Of a DNA stretch of 41,194 nt, positions 7,439 to 16,085 are shown one piece after another; position 1 is the stretch's first letter; each line of letters begins with the position of its first letter. Source of the stretch: DASPPF01 sp032906705 (lineage in GTDB: Archaea; Thermoproteota; Nitrososphaeria; Nitrososphaerales; Gagatemarchaeaceae); NCBI GenBank assembly GCA_032906705.1, contig JAJTZC010000009.1, positions 1-41,194 on the forward strand. The letters are read 5' to 3'. Below the pieces are notes generated by a model that saw only the letters and a list, made by a program, of their open reading frames with translations, searched no databases and was not told the origin of the DNA. A program made the position numbers and the translations under genes.

Positions 7439-8083
7439 TTGAATGATGAACGCGCACTACAGCTGGTCGTGAGGGAGTTCAAGCGCCTCGGCATCATCCT
7501 CGAATCCGATCGGAAGTTGCCGTGCGTCACGGCGCTGGTCGCGGGCGAAAGGATGAAGGGTTCCTGGTGGAGCCACCCCAAGGGAAGGAAGATTTGGCAT
7601 GTGCTGAACCGTTTCCTCTCCCGCCCGGACGTGTTGACCACGAGGCTCGTGTCCGCGAAGGTGACGTTCATCCACCGAAACCTCTGGCCAGACTTGCTCG
7701 CTGTCGGCACCTCCAAAGAGAGCTGGCAAACTGACTCTCTATCCCCTCGCGTTCTGCGCCTGCTCAAGCTGGTGGAGAGGCGCGGGCAGATGAGGACCGA
7801 CGACCCGAAGTGGAAGGGCGCGGAGGCGAAGTCGATTTCGGACGCTGCGCGTGCGCTCGAGCTGAGGCTTCTCGTTTACAGCGAGGAGGTCCACACCGCC
7901 AGGGGGTTCCACGCCAAGCTTCTGCAATCCTGGAAGCAATGGTCTCACAAGGCCGATTTCACCGTTGTCCTTCCCCACGTAACGGAGGCAAAGTCGAAAT
8001 TCGAAGAGTTGCTCCGTCGTTTGAACAAAGAATATGGAGCCGATGGAACGCTGCCATGGCCGGAGACGCAAGGAATTAAATAA
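7439..8083 (+). CDS. conserved hypothetical protein (214 aa)
   Basis: A soluble, basic protein. Recognisable blocks are KGSWWSHPKGRKIWHVLNRF, DVLTTRLVSAKVTFIHRNLW and a helical C-terminal half with charged residues (AKSKFEELLRRLNKEYG). I recall similar GSWW-HP and KxTFVHRxLWP blocks in uncharacterised actinobacterial and archaeal proteins, but no function is known to me. The start is a TTG with a weak TATA-like TCTTATCT about 30 bases upstream. It ends about 30 bases before the next gene, whose TATA-like sequence overlaps its stop codon. Confidence 0.75.
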   Translation: MNDERALQLVVREFKRLGIILESDRKLPCVTALVAGERMKGSWWSHPKGRKIWHVLNRFLSRPDVLTTRLVSAKVTFIHRNLWPDLLAVGTSKESWQTDSLSPRVLRLLKLVERRGQMRTDDPKWKGAEAKSISDAARALELRLLVYSEEVHTARGFHAKLLQSWKQWSHKADFTVVLPHVTEAKSKFEELLRRLNKEYGADGTLPWPETQGIK

Positions 8084-8113
8084 CCTGCTCCCGCTTTTCA
8101 TTCCGACGATGCA

Positions 8114-9208
8114 ATGCGGATGCAAAGTCTCTGCGCCGCGTCGCTCTCTTTACTTCTCGTAGTCACGCTAAGCCTCGGCCCAGTCTCGGGTCAATCACCA
8201 TTCGCAGTTGCAAGTCACTTGGTTGGCCTTCAATGGACAGGGTCGAGTTTCATAGCGTCATACCGGGACGACGTGACCCGGCTGCTGAACGTCAGCCTCG
8301 ACGGTACCAGGGTGGCACCATTCGCGCCCTCCTTCTCCGGCCAGGCCGAAGTCTACGTAGCCCTCTCTCCCGCAAAGGCAGGCTTCCCGCCCGGATACCT
8401 GTACCTGTGCTCTGGCGGTTCCATCTACTCGGTCGACCCCGGGGGGAAGAACTCGATGCTATTCGCAAGCGTGACAAGCTCGGTCATCGAGTACATTACC
8501 TTCGACTACACAGGCCAGTGGGGATACGACCTTATCGCCCTCGCCGGTGACGGCGGAGTGTTGGCGGTCAATTCGAGCGGCGCCATGACCCGCATCTTTT
8601 CGCTGGGAAGCAACCTGATGCCAGAAGGCTTGACCGTCGCCCCTTCCACCTTCGGAGCATACGGAGGGGACCTGATCGTCTCGATGGAGAACAACCACGA
8701 AGTAATTGCCATATCCAAAGCGGTTCCTGGACAGAACAAGACTCTGGCAGTCTTCCCGGGCGAAGCGCCCGAGCGAGTCCTGACCATTCCCACGGGGCAG
8801 GATCTCTACATAGCCAAGTACGATCAGGGGGCGATTCAAAGGTTCGACTCTGGGAACTTCTCGGGTTACGCAGGTTCCGTGCTGGTCATCACAGAAGGGG
8901 AGAACCGCCAGACGGGCTCCTTGAACGTGCTCACTGCCGACGGCGCCCACATAAGTGTCAGACAGGTCTTCGCAGATCCCAACAGCCCGCACTTCGAGGG
9001 CGCGGCGTTTGCGCCCAAGGCAGTCTCCGGGTCTGCGACCGTGGGAAGCGCGCCCGCCGGACTGTCTTTCAACCTCGGGATTGCCCTTGCAGTCCTAATC
9101 ATCGCAGGGGCGGCCAGCGCGGGAGCTCTTGTCGCCCGGAGGACCAAGAAGGCCCCTGCCAACGCAGGTTCCGCCTCCAGGTCGCAACTCGCTGGCAAAC
9201 CAAGATGA
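8114..9208 (+). CDS. exported membrane-anchored beta-propeller-like protein
   Basis: A 364-residue protein. A signal peptide (MRMQSLCAASLSLLLVVTLS) is followed by about 280 residues with repeating beta blades (GGDLIVSMENNHEVIAI, GQDLYIAKYDQGAIQRF), suggesting a propeller that may bind a ligand outside the cell. It ends with a transmembrane helix (LGIALAVLIIAGAASAGALV) and a basic cytoplasmic tail. Unlike the proteins at 2236-5006 there is no PEF motif before the helix, so it is probably a simple membrane anchor. No catalytic motif is apparent. A TATA-like TTAAATAA lies about 35 bases upstream. Confidence 0.75.
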   Translation: MRMQSLCAASLSLLLVVTLSLGPVSGQSPFAVASHLVGLQWTGSSFIASYRDDVTRLLNVSLDGTRVAPFAPSFSGQAEVYVALSPAKAGFPPGYLYLCSGGSIYSVDPGGKNSMLFASVTSSVIEYITFDYTGQWGYDLIALAGDGGVLAVNSSGAMTRIFSLGSNLMPEGLTVAPSTFGAYGGDLIVSMENNHEVIAISKAVPGQNKTLAVFPGEAPERVLTIPTGQDLYIAKYDQGAIQRFDSGNFSGYAGSVLVITEGENRQTGSLNVLTADGAHISVRQVFADPNSPHFEGAAFAPKAVSGSATVGSAPAGLSFNLGIALAVLIIAGAASAGALVARRTKKAPANAGSASRSQLAGKPR

Positions 9209-9295
9209 TGCGTTTGGCGCAGGCACGGAAGGCCCAATCCCTCGGATAATCAAGGCTCAGTTTAATTACGTCAAGGCGACGAAGCATCAGCTTCC

Positions 9296-10477
9296 TTGCG
9301 CTCAAACAAAGTGAGACGCATCGTTTCCAGAAAGGCCCAACGCTTCACCGAATCAGTCATCAGGGAGATGACCAGGCTCGCGCAGCAGTTCGACGCGATC
9401 AACCTCGCTCAAGGGATGCCAGACTTCGACGCACCCTCCAAGGTCAAGTTAGCAGCCACCGAAGCCATACGCGACGGCCTCAACCAGTACGAGGTCACAT
9501 GGGGTTCTGTACAGCTCCGTGAAACCATAGCTGATAAGGCTCGAAGATTCAACGGAATCCAGGCAGACCCTGACACAGACATCACAGTGACGTGCGGTTC
9601 GACCGAAGCGATGACCGACTCCATCATTGCCGTCGCAGACCCGGGAGACGAGGTGATAATCCCCGAACCCTTCTACGAAAACTACGTCCCAGCCACGATA
9701 ATCGCCGGGGCGAAACCGCGCCACATCGGCCTGGGGGAGCCGGGGTCGAGGCTCGAGGAGGAGAATTTGAAGAACGCCTTCAACTCGCGGACCAAGGCAA
9801 TCGTAGTCAACACTCCGAACAATCCCGCCGGGAAGGTCTTCACGAAGGAAGAACTGAAGACAATCGCCGACCTGTGCGTCGACTACGACGCCGTTGCCAT
9901 CACCGACGAAATCTACGAGTACATAGTCTACGACGGCAGGAGGCACTTGAGCATTGCGACGCTGGGCGGGATGCACGACCGGACGGTGACAATCTCCGGG
10001 CTCTCAAAGACCTACAGCGTGACGGGCTGGCGCGTGGGTTACGCCATCGCCTCGAAGGAAATCAGCAGTGCAATAAGGAAGGTGCATGACTATACTACTG
10101 TGTGCGCGCCCGCTCCGCTCCAGAAGGCGGGAGTCGAGGCGTTGAGATCGCCGCAATCGTACTACCAGAGCCTAGCGAAGGGATACCAGAAGAAGCGCGA
10201 CTTGATCGTCGATGCCCTGGAAGAAATCGGGTTCGAGGCTCCCAGGCCAGAAGGCGCCTACTACGTCCTAGCTGATTTCAGCAGGCTGAGCAAGGAAGAC
10301 GACGATAAGTTCGCCCGCCGGCTTGTGCGGGAGACGAAGGTGGCCGCGGTCCCCGGTTCGAGCTTCTACTCTCATCCCAAGGCTGGGAGAAAGAAGGTTC
10401 GGTTCACCTTCTCGAAGAAGGACGATACGATTCGCGAGGCCATGAGGAGGCTCAGAACCGCCTTTTCCCGACGGTGA
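9296..10477 (+). CDS. PLP-dependent aminotransferase (class I/II)
   Basis: A fold-type I aminotransferase of 393 residues. Visible signatures are NLAQGMPDFDAP near residue 40, VTCGSTEAMTD, the NTPNNPAGK loop with its conserved Asn, TDEIYEYIVYD with the pyridine-nitrogen Asp204, and the Schiff-base Lys238 in SGLSKTYSVTGWRVGYA; an Arg near residue 375 would hold the substrate carboxylate. The LAQG-PDF start is typical of the kynurenine/glutamine/methionine aminotransferase branch, but substrate cannot be fixed by eye. The start is a TTG preceded by TTTAATTAC about 30 bases upstream; GTG 9311 is an alternative. Confidence 0.92.
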   Translation: MRSNKVRRIVSRKAQRFTESVIREMTRLAQQFDAINLAQGMPDFDAPSKVKLAATEAIRDGLNQYEVTWGSVQLRETIADKARRFNGIQADPDTDITVTCGSTEAMTDSIIAVADPGDEVIIPEPFYENYVPATIIAGAKPRHIGLGEPGSRLEEENLKNAFNSRTKAIVVNTPNNPAGKVFTKEELKTIADLCVDYDAVAITDEIYEYIVYDGRRHLSIATLGGMHDRTVTISGLSKTYSVTGWRVGYAIASKEISSAIRKVHDYTTVCAPAPLQKAGVEALRSPQSYYQSLAKGYQKKRDLIVDALEEIGFEAPRPEGAYYVLADFSRLSKEDDDKFARRLVRETKVAAVPGSSFYSHPKAGRKKVRFTFSKKDDTIREAMRRLRTAFSRR

Positions 10478-10514
10478 AATATTCGCGAGCCTTCCAATCG
10501 AGGACCGCGATTAG

Positions 10515-11798
10515 TTGAGCAAGGGCCTCGGCAGCATCTCCACCCTCACGAAGGGCCTTCTGTTCCATGGCAACATCAGGGTCCTTGGGGTCACAAGCCT
10601 CGTCACCGGACTCTACCTGAGTATGCTGAACACCGTGTTGCAACCATTCGTCGTGCTGAGCCTCGGCGTCAGCCTACCAGTGCTTGGAATCCTCCAGTCT
10701 GTGGGAGGCAGGCCCAGCGGACTCGCCAGCTCGTTGGTGCAGCCCTTCTCTGGCCACCTCGCCGACCTGGTTGGCAGGAAGTTGATGATAGGAACTGGGA
10801 GCGCCGTGGCCGTCTCTTCTATGCTTTCGTTCCTCGCGGCCGCCCTCACTCACAGCCTCCCGTCATTGGCCGTCGGATACTTCCTGTTCGGCCTCTCCCT
10901 TTTGAGCAGCCCCGCGACGCAAGCCACAATCGCCGAGTCTGTACTTCTTGATCAAGAGAAGGTGAACGTGGCCTTCAGCGTCGTGTTCTTCCTCACAGCG
11001 CTTCCAGGAGCGTTCATACCGTTCGCCACAGGCTTCCTCGCAGATTCATTCGGGTACTACGTCATCTTCGGAGTGGCTGCCCTGCTCGAGTCAGCAAACC
11101 TGATCGTCTTGATTACGCAGTTGAAGGAGACTGGCCAGACCCGGAGTCAGGGGACTCGGTCTTCGTCATGGGGGACTTTCTCGTTCCAGGAACTCGTCCG
11201 GCTGCCTCCCGGATTCCTCTTCATCTTCCTGCCGTTCGCCATGGACGCCTTCTCCTTCGGCATCGGCGGCGCGTTAATCTACGGCATGTGGGTCAAACAA
11301 TTCGGCTTCTCGTCGGGAGACATTGGTCTCATAGTGGGGGCGTTGTCGGTATCTATAGTCGTGTGCCAGTACCCCGCCGCGAGATTCTTGCTGAAGGTAG
11401 GACCCAAGAAATCTCTCGCGTTCTCCGAGTTCCTCACCGTCGTTGTCATGCTGGGATGGGCGATTGGCGCCTCGGTGCCCTTCTTCATCATGCTCGCTGT
11501 TGTCTTCGGAGCGTCCGTGGCAACCTGGGTCCCGGCTCTGCAATCATTCCTGATGTCGAGCGCGCCCCCCGAACAAAGAGGTAGCATAGGCGGAAAGCTG
11601 GCGGCGTTTCGCGGCCTGATCGCAGTCCCGGCTCCGATAATTGGAGGTTTCCTCTTCAACGCGTACGGGTACGTCCTCCCCGTGACCCTGGGCATGATTG
11701 GAGAGATATTCACGGTTCTGGCTATACTCAGATTGCTCCCAGAAACGCGACGGCCTGTCGACACTCGCACGGAGAATCACTTGGACTCCAAATCGTAA
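10515..11798 (+). CDS. MFS transporter
   Basis: A 427-residue membrane protein with about twelve hydrophobic segments in two halves. The loop GHLADLVGRKLMI between segments 2 and 3 matches the major facilitator signature (G-x-L-aD-r-xGrkk), and a related KVGPKKSL loop occurs in the second half. Such carriers move small molecules by ion coupling; the substrate is unknown, and the overall look is that of a multidrug/efflux-type member. The start is TTG. The stop lies three bases before the TTG of the serine hydrolase gene, so the two are probably one operon. Confidence 0.88.
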   Translation: MSKGLGSISTLTKGLLFHGNIRVLGVTSLVTGLYLSMLNTVLQPFVVLSLGVSLPVLGILQSVGGRPSGLASSLVQPFSGHLADLVGRKLMIGTGSAVAVSSMLSFLAAALTHSLPSLAVGYFLFGLSLLSSPATQATIAESVLLDQEKVNVAFSVVFFLTALPGAFIPFATGFLADSFGYYVIFGVAALLESANLIVLITQLKETGQTRSQGTRSSSWGTFSFQELVRLPPGFLFIFLPFAMDAFSFGIGGALIYGMWVKQFGFSSGDIGLIVGALSVSIVVCQYPAARFLLKVGPKKSLAFSEFLTVVVMLGWAIGASVPFFIMLAVVFGASVATWVPALQSFLMSSAPPEQRGSIGGKLAAFRGLIAVPAPIIGGFLFNAYGYVLPVTLGMIGEIFTVLAILRLLPETRRPVDTRTENHLDSKS

Positions 11799-11801
11799 AT
11801 A

Positions 11802-13556
11802 TTGCGAAACATTACCATCGTCTCCGTGCGCCTCATGCTGGGGGTCATTGCACTAACTCTGTTGCTGACGACGGCACAGCTTGGTGTCACCTTCCCCCCG
11901 TTGGATCAATCAAGCTCGATTCAGGTCACCGGTCCTCCAGCCCCGGGACTCCAGGCCTTCGACGCTTTCATGACAAGCTTGATGGCGCAATGGGGAGTCC
12001 CTGGGGGCGCTCTCGCCGTTGTCAAGAACGGGAGGCTGGTCCTCGCCCACGGTTATGGGATGGCGGACGTCGCGGCCAACCAGCCGGTCCAGCCAGATTC
12101 TCTCTTCCGAATCGCGAGCGTATCCAAGCCCATCACCGCCGCTGCGATCTACCTCCTAGTGCAGCAGGGGAAATTGGGTCTCAACGACAAGGCCTTCTCT
12201 ATCCTGAGCGACTTGCAGCCTCCGGCCGGAGCCAAGGAAGATCCACGCGTTCAGGATGTTACCGTCCAGGAGCTCCTGTGGCACGCAGGCGGATGGAACA
12301 GAGACACGGCCTTCGACCCGATGTTTCAGCCCACGACTTGGAATGCAGCGGACGCAACGGGAACTCCTAGGCCAGCGAGTTGCGGCGTGGTAATCCGCTA
12401 CATGCTCGGGCAGCCCCTCCAGTTCACGCCCGGAACATACTACGACTATTCGAACTTCGGCTACTGCGTACTCGGCAGAATCATCGAAAAGATCAGCGGC
12501 GAGTCTTACGAGCAGTTCGTGCAACAGAACGCTCTGGCCCAATTCGGGATCACCGACATGAAGTTGGGGCACACACAACTCAGTCAGCGGGCCCAAGGAG
12601 AGGTGAAGTACTACGACCCTGTTGATGGCAACACCACATCAGTCTTCCCCGGCGCAGGAAGTGTCCCGTGGCCGTACGGCGGCTTTTACATCGAAGCGAT
12701 GGACTCCCACGGCGCGTGGATTGCCTCCCCCATCGACCTCATGCGTTTCGTGGTCGGCCTTGACGGTCAGGGTTCAACCAGGCTGTTGAACGCGACCACC
12801 ACGCAGACGATGCTATCTCGCCCCACGATTCCATACTGGACGGGTTCGCCGTACTATTATGCGGGCGGGTGGGACGTCCGTCCAGCTGGTCCTGATGCGA
12901 ACTGGTGGCACACAGGTCTCTTGCCAGGTACGAATACGGAGGTGGTCAGGGATAACCAAGGAGTGGGAGTGGACTTCGCCGTGTTCTTCAACGGGTCTGT
13001 CGCTAACGAGACGGGCTTTCAGAGTCAGGTGGACAGCGGCCTGCAGAATGTCGTGGGCAGCGTCACCCAATGGCCAAGCCAGAACCTCTTCGGGCTCTAC
13101 GGCCCTACTACATCCACCACTTCGACAACCACATCGACTTCCACCACGACTTCCTCATCAACGACGTCTACGACCACGAGCTCCACTTCCACGGCAACTA
13201 CGCTCAGCACGACCTCACCAACCACCTCAACCGCTTCTTCGACCGCCACAACACTGAACAAAACAATCAATTCCTCAACCGCCTCGGCCAGCGCCACTGT
13301 TGCATCGACCATCTCCAATCAGGGCAGTCCGAGTTCGAGTAACTCATCGGTAACAATAAACACGACTCTGGGGTTGGGTGGCCCTGTCATGATCGTCGCC
13401 GCTGCTGTCCTAGTCGTCATCATTCTCGCCGTGGCTGCCTTGGTCGTCTCTCGAGCGAAGTCGAGGAGATCCGCGGCTGAGGCCCCATCCGCCAAGCAGA
13501 CCACAGGCTCAGGGACAAGAGTGACAGAGCTGTGTCACGGGAAGAACTGCGAATGA
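11802..13556 (+). CDS. exported serine hydrolase, beta-lactamase class C family
   Basis: A 584-residue protein. An N-terminal signal helix (residues 4-25) leads to a PF00144-type domain. It shows the nucleophile motif SVSK (Ser106, Lys109) in FRIASVSKPITAAAIY, the YSN triad in YYDYSNFGYCVLG and an HTG box in WWHTGLLPGTNTE. This family includes esterases, D-aminopeptidases and penicillin-binding-like enzymes; since archaea lack murein, an esterase or peptidase role is likelier than a lactamase role. A stalk of about 80 Ser/Thr residues follows, then a transmembrane helix (GPVMIVAAAVLVVIILAVAA) and a basic tail. The enzyme thus faces outside on a stalk. It follows the MFS gene after three bases. 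Confidence 0.9.
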   Translation: MRNITIVSVRLMLGVIALTLLLTTAQLGVTFPPLDQSSSIQVTGPPAPGLQAFDAFMTSLMAQWGVPGGALAVVKNGRLVLAHGYGMADVAANQPVQPDSLFRIASVSKPITAAAIYLLVQQGKLGLNDKAFSILSDLQPPAGAKEDPRVQDVTVQELLWHAGGWNRDTAFDPMFQPTTWNAADATGTPRPASCGVVIRYMLGQPLQFTPGTYYDYSNFGYCVLGRIIEKISGESYEQFVQQNALAQFGITDMKLGHTQLSQRAQGEVKYYDPVDGNTTSVFPGAGSVPWPYGGFYIEAMDSHGAWIASPIDLMRFVVGLDGQGSTRLLNATTTQTMLSRPTIPYWTGSPYYYAGGWDVRPAGPDANWWHTGLLPGTNTEVVRDNQGVGVDFAVFFNGSVANETGFQSQVDSGLQNVVGSVTQWPSQNLFGLYGPTTSTTSTTTSTSTTTSSSTTSTTTSSTSTATTLSTTSPTTSTASSTATTLNKTINSSTASASATVASTISNQGSPSSSNSSVTINTTLGLGGPVMIVAAAVLVVIILAVAALVVSRAKSRRSAAEAPSAKQTTGSGTRVTELCHGKNCE

Positions 13557-13591
13557 CGCTTGATCTTTAAGGTCGCCCACTGACCCAAGAA

Positions 13592-13933
13592 GTGGTGCCA
13601 ATCAATCAATTGAACGCTGGGAGCCAAGAATTCCTCTATCTGACTTCGACGGGATGGAAATCAGGCAAGCCGCACAATATAGAAATCTGGTTCGTGCAGC
13701 ACGCGGGAGAGTACTATCTAGTATCGGAGCATGGAGACCGCTCTCACTGGGTCCAGAATATCAAGAATCAGCCGAAGGTCTCGTTCAGAGTCAGCGAACA
13801 CACCTACGAAGGCGAGGGACGTCTCGTCGACAGGAAAAAGGAGCCCGAGTTATCGGGGGAAGTGTCAACTCTCATGAACGAGAAATACAAATGGAGCGAC
13901 GGCCTCATCGTAGAACTCGCGCCGAGTGGCTAA
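13592..13933 (+). CDS. F420-dependent Ddn-like oxidoreductase (nitroreductase family)
   Basis: A 113-residue single-domain protein. Family blocks are FLYLTSTGWKSGKPHNIEIW, a VSEHGDRSHWVQNIKNQPKV segment and a C-terminal beta strand IVELAP, which form the split beta-barrel that binds deazaflavin F420 in Ddn and related quinone reductases. Length is close to the short members of the family. F420 is used by many thaumarchaeal and methanogen-related archaea, so the cofactor is plausible. The start is GTG (13592 or 13595), with TATA-like ATCTTTAAGG about 27 bases upstream. Confidence 0.82.
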   Translation: MVPINQLNAGSQEFLYLTSTGWKSGKPHNIEIWFVQHAGEYYLVSEHGDRSHWVQNIKNQPKVSFRVSEHTYEGEGRLVDRKKEPELSGEVSTLMNEKYKWSDGLIVELAPSG

Positions 13934-14008
13934 CACCGGCCCGCAGTCTCGCCCCAGAGCGGACTCCGCAGACTTTGCCTTTAACCAGGTGCAATTTGGT
14001 GAGGCCTC

Positions 14009-14244
14009 ATGACCTCGATTAGGATCGAAATGTCGGGAGCGCACCGATAGTGGAGAAGGGCCGCGAAATCCCGTTCAAGCAGGGAGAGTACTACGTGCTC
14101 GAGGCCTCGGACGATGTGGCAAGGTACTGGAACAAGATGGCCCTCACCAGGCGGGAAGAGCCATCGAAGCAATCAAGGAAGCAAGGCAAGGACATCCGAT
14201 TGCTGGCAGAAGCTTTCGTCTACAAACCAGCCCGCACGAAGTGA
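14009..14244 (+). pseudogene. second copy of the small unknown gene, with a one-base deletion near the 5' end
   Basis: This is a paralogue of 6728-6964 at DNA level, including the promoter (CCTTTAACCAG) and the region after the stop. The ATG at 14009 opens MTSIRIEMSGAHR and then stops at TAG: relative to copy 1 one base is missing between codons 6 and 13. After the lesion the frame is intact to the normal end (EKGREIPFKQGEYYVLEASD ... FVYKPARTK). A GTG at 14050 could restart translation to give 64 residues lacking the first strand. Either it is a recent pseudogene or a sequencing error removed one base. The remaining frame shows mostly conservative changes, so decay must be recent. Confidence 0.7.
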
Positions 14245-14295
14245 GCCGAGCGCTCGCCAAGACGATTTCCACGAAAAGTCAAACTCCGATACACC

Positions 14296-14313
14296 GGTGG
14301 AGGAGCAATGAAC
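14296..14313 (+). repeat. recurrent intergenic motif, copy 4
   Basis: GGTGGAGGAGCAATGAAC, about 50 bases after the frameshifted small gene. Confidence 0.6.
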
Positions 14314-14381
14314 CCTTGCGAGCCCTAGCCTCATCCAGAAAGAAAGCAGATTAACCGAGTCCTCCTCCAGACCTGCCAGAA

Positions 14382-15341
14382 ATGTCCGACGTCCTCGATT
14401 GGCTGTTGGAGGAGGACCAGCCTGCCATCCAGTACCACGCACTCACAGACCTTCTCGACAGACCGCACTTTGACTCGGAAGTAAGGGATGCCCGCGCTTC
14501 GATGCCGCTCAGGGGCTGGGTTGCTGACATGTTGCGCCTCCAGAACCCTAGCGGCTACTGGGACTCGGGCGAGGAGTTGTACGCTCCGAAGTACACGGCA
14601 ACTAACTGGCGATGGCTCATCCTCGCCGACCTCGGTCTCTCAGCGGAAGACGACAGGATGGGGAAGACCTGCGAACTCATGCTTGCGCGATACGCCAAGC
14701 CCGACGGCGGATTCGGCTGGAAGAGCGGCCACTTCTGCTTCACAGGGAACAGTGCGAGGGCACTGATCCGCTCGGGATACAGGGACGACCCAAGAACGGT
14801 CTCGGCGATCGAATGGGTTGTCAAGGCTCAGAAGGAAGACGGCGGCTGGCACTGCTTCACCTCCGAGAGCGGCACACTCGACTGCTGGGAGGGCCTCTCG
14901 GCGTTCGCGGCTCTGCCGAGGCAAAGGTGGTCGAGGTCTGTGAAAAGGTCAGTCGAACGCGGCGCAGAATTCTACCTTCAGCGTCAACTCTTCCGGGATG
15001 GCGATCAGAGGTACGAAGCCTGGTTCAGGCTGCACTACCCAGTCCACTATTACTACGACATACTCGTCGGCCTTGACCTGATGACAAGCCTCGGCTACTC
15101 CGATGACAGCCGCCTCGGGCCCGCACTTGACGTGCTCAAGCAGAAACGGCTGCGCGACGGAAGGTGGCTGCTGGACGCAGTTCACCCAGATGTGCCACCT
15201 GGAGGCTACCGTCCAGACGCGTGGCCTCCCGGCTCGAAGGTGGTGCCCTTCGCGCTCGAGAAAGCTGGAGAACCGAGCAAGTGGATTACTCTGGTCACTC
15301 TCCGTGTCCTGAAGAGGGTCGAGGGCGAACTTCCAAAGTAG
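14382..15341 (+). CDS. alpha-alpha toroid protein (squalene-cyclase/prenyltransferase-like)
   Basis: A 319-residue soluble protein with repeated helix pairs and Gly-Gly-Trp/Phe turns (PDGGFGWKSGHFCFTGNSAR, KEDGGWHCFTSESGTLDCWE, DGRWLLDAVHPD), the pattern of the terpenoid-cyclase/prenyltransferase toroid. The DxDD motif of squalene-hopene cyclases is not seen, so cyclase activity is doubtful. Conserved Cys, His and Asp residues (CFTGN, DCWEGL, HYYYD) may form a metal or ligand site. It may be a stand-alone toroid whose substrate is not predicted. A TATA-like GATTAACC lies about 28 bases before the ATG. Confidence 0.75.
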   Translation: MSDVLDWLLEEDQPAIQYHALTDLLDRPHFDSEVRDARASMPLRGWVADMLRLQNPSGYWDSGEELYAPKYTATNWRWLILADLGLSAEDDRMGKTCELMLARYAKPDGGFGWKSGHFCFTGNSARALIRSGYRDDPRTVSAIEWVVKAQKEDGGWHCFTSESGTLDCWEGLSAFAALPRQRWSRSVKRSVERGAEFYLQRQLFRDGDQRYEAWFRLHYPVHYYYDILVGLDLMTSLGYSDDSRLGPALDVLKQKRLRDGRWLLDAVHPDVPPGGYRPDAWPPGSKVVPFALEKAGEPSKWITLVTLRVLKRVEGELPK

Positions 15342-15379
15342 AGATTTCGAATGACTTAATCCCGCTGGGGGAGCTCCCC

Positions 15380-15397
15380 CGCGAAGGCGCAACGAAC
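15380..15397 (+). repeat. recurrent intergenic motif, copy 5
   Basis: CGCGAAGGCGCAACGAAC, between the toroid-protein gene and the voltage-sensor-like gene; a short hairpin GGGGGAGCTCCCCC directly precedes it. Confidence 0.5.
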
Positions 15398-15477
15398 CCG
15401 GACAGGGCAACCACATCAAGATTTCGTTTCCAAACCGAAGAATCGACAAATAGAAGCGGCGTCGACTCCAAAGCAAG

Positions 15478-15855
15478 TTGGGCATCGCGTCGGCAGTCCA
15501 GAATGTCCTGAACGAGCGGCTGATGCTCCTTCTGTCCTTGGTGACCCTCCCTGGCGCATTGTTCCAGCTCCTTGCACAAATCCAGCCGCCTTGGGCGCTG
15601 ATCGCGGACACCCTCGACTGGGGCATCGTCTTTGTGTTTGTGCTCGAGTACTCCGCCAAGCTGAAGCTCGCGCCATCGAAGCAGCGTTTCGTGCTGGACG
15701 GCTGGAATCTCATGAACATGTTCATCATACTCCTCGCGCTGACAGGATTCGTGACTGCTTCCCCCATCCTTTTCTCCGCGCCTCTCCTCAGAATCATACG
15801 GGGAACCAAGCTGCTCACGGAATCTGGCCGGTCGTCTGCGGAGTTGGGCCGTTGA
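15478..15855 (+). CDS. voltage-sensor-like membrane fragment without pore
   Basis: A 125-residue protein with four hydrophobic segments. The stretch DTLDWGIVFVFVLEYSAKLK followed by FVLDGWNLMNMFIILLAL matches segments S2-S3 of voltage-gated ion channels, and LLRIIRGTKLL is a weak S4 with only two arginines. A pore (S5-S6) is absent: the frame stops at 15855. In the next frame the sequence continues open (SWAVDVSRKAWCAP) into a zinc ribbon ending at 16006, so a one-base frameshift could have separated a longer protein. As it stands it could be a lone voltage sensor or the remnant of a channel. The start is TTG with no clear promoter. Confidence 0.6.
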   Translation: MGIASAVQNVLNERLMLLLSLVTLPGALFQLLAQIQPPWALIADTLDWGIVFVFVLEYSAKLKLAPSKQRFVLDGWNLMNMFIILLALTGFVTASPILFSAPLLRIIRGTKLLTESGRSSAELGR

Positions 15856-15883
15856 CGTATCCCGCAAGGCCTGGTGTGCGCCG

Positions 15884-16006
15884 ATGATTGGAAGGGATGC
15901 CGCCGAGAAAGGTGGCCCCCTCTATTGCGAGAAGTGCGGGCATGCGAATGCTAGCGCTGCAATCTACTGCGAGAGGTGCGGCAACCCCCTCAACGTCCCT
16001 GAATGA
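15884..16006 (+). CDS. very small zinc-ribbon protein (40 aa)
   Basis: A short frame with two CxxC pairs: YCEKCGHANASAAIYCERCG, the classic zinc-ribbon spacing used in many archaeal proteins as a terminal module. It begins at ATG 15884 (MIGRDAAEKGG) and ends NPLNVPE. The same frame is open upstream into the 3' part of the voltage-sensor-like gene. It may therefore be the C-terminal domain of that protein, detached by a frameshift, rather than a gene of its own. Confidence 0.5.
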   Translation: MIGRDAAEKGGPLYCEKCGHANASAAIYCERCGNPLNVPE

Positions 16007-16085
16007 GTTTCGTCGAGGCCTTTTCCATTCAATTGTGACAAATCACCTCCAAAGCCATAAATACGAAACCGCAAGAAAACCATCC

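Noticed and set aside
7439..8083. Possible DNA glycosylase or winged-helix protein based on the SWW and HP blocks
   Set aside because: The blocks do not match the catalytic motifs of those families; left as unknown.
14382..15341. Squalene-hopene cyclase
   Set aside because: Only half the usual length, and the DxDD catalytic motif is not found; described as a toroid-fold protein only.
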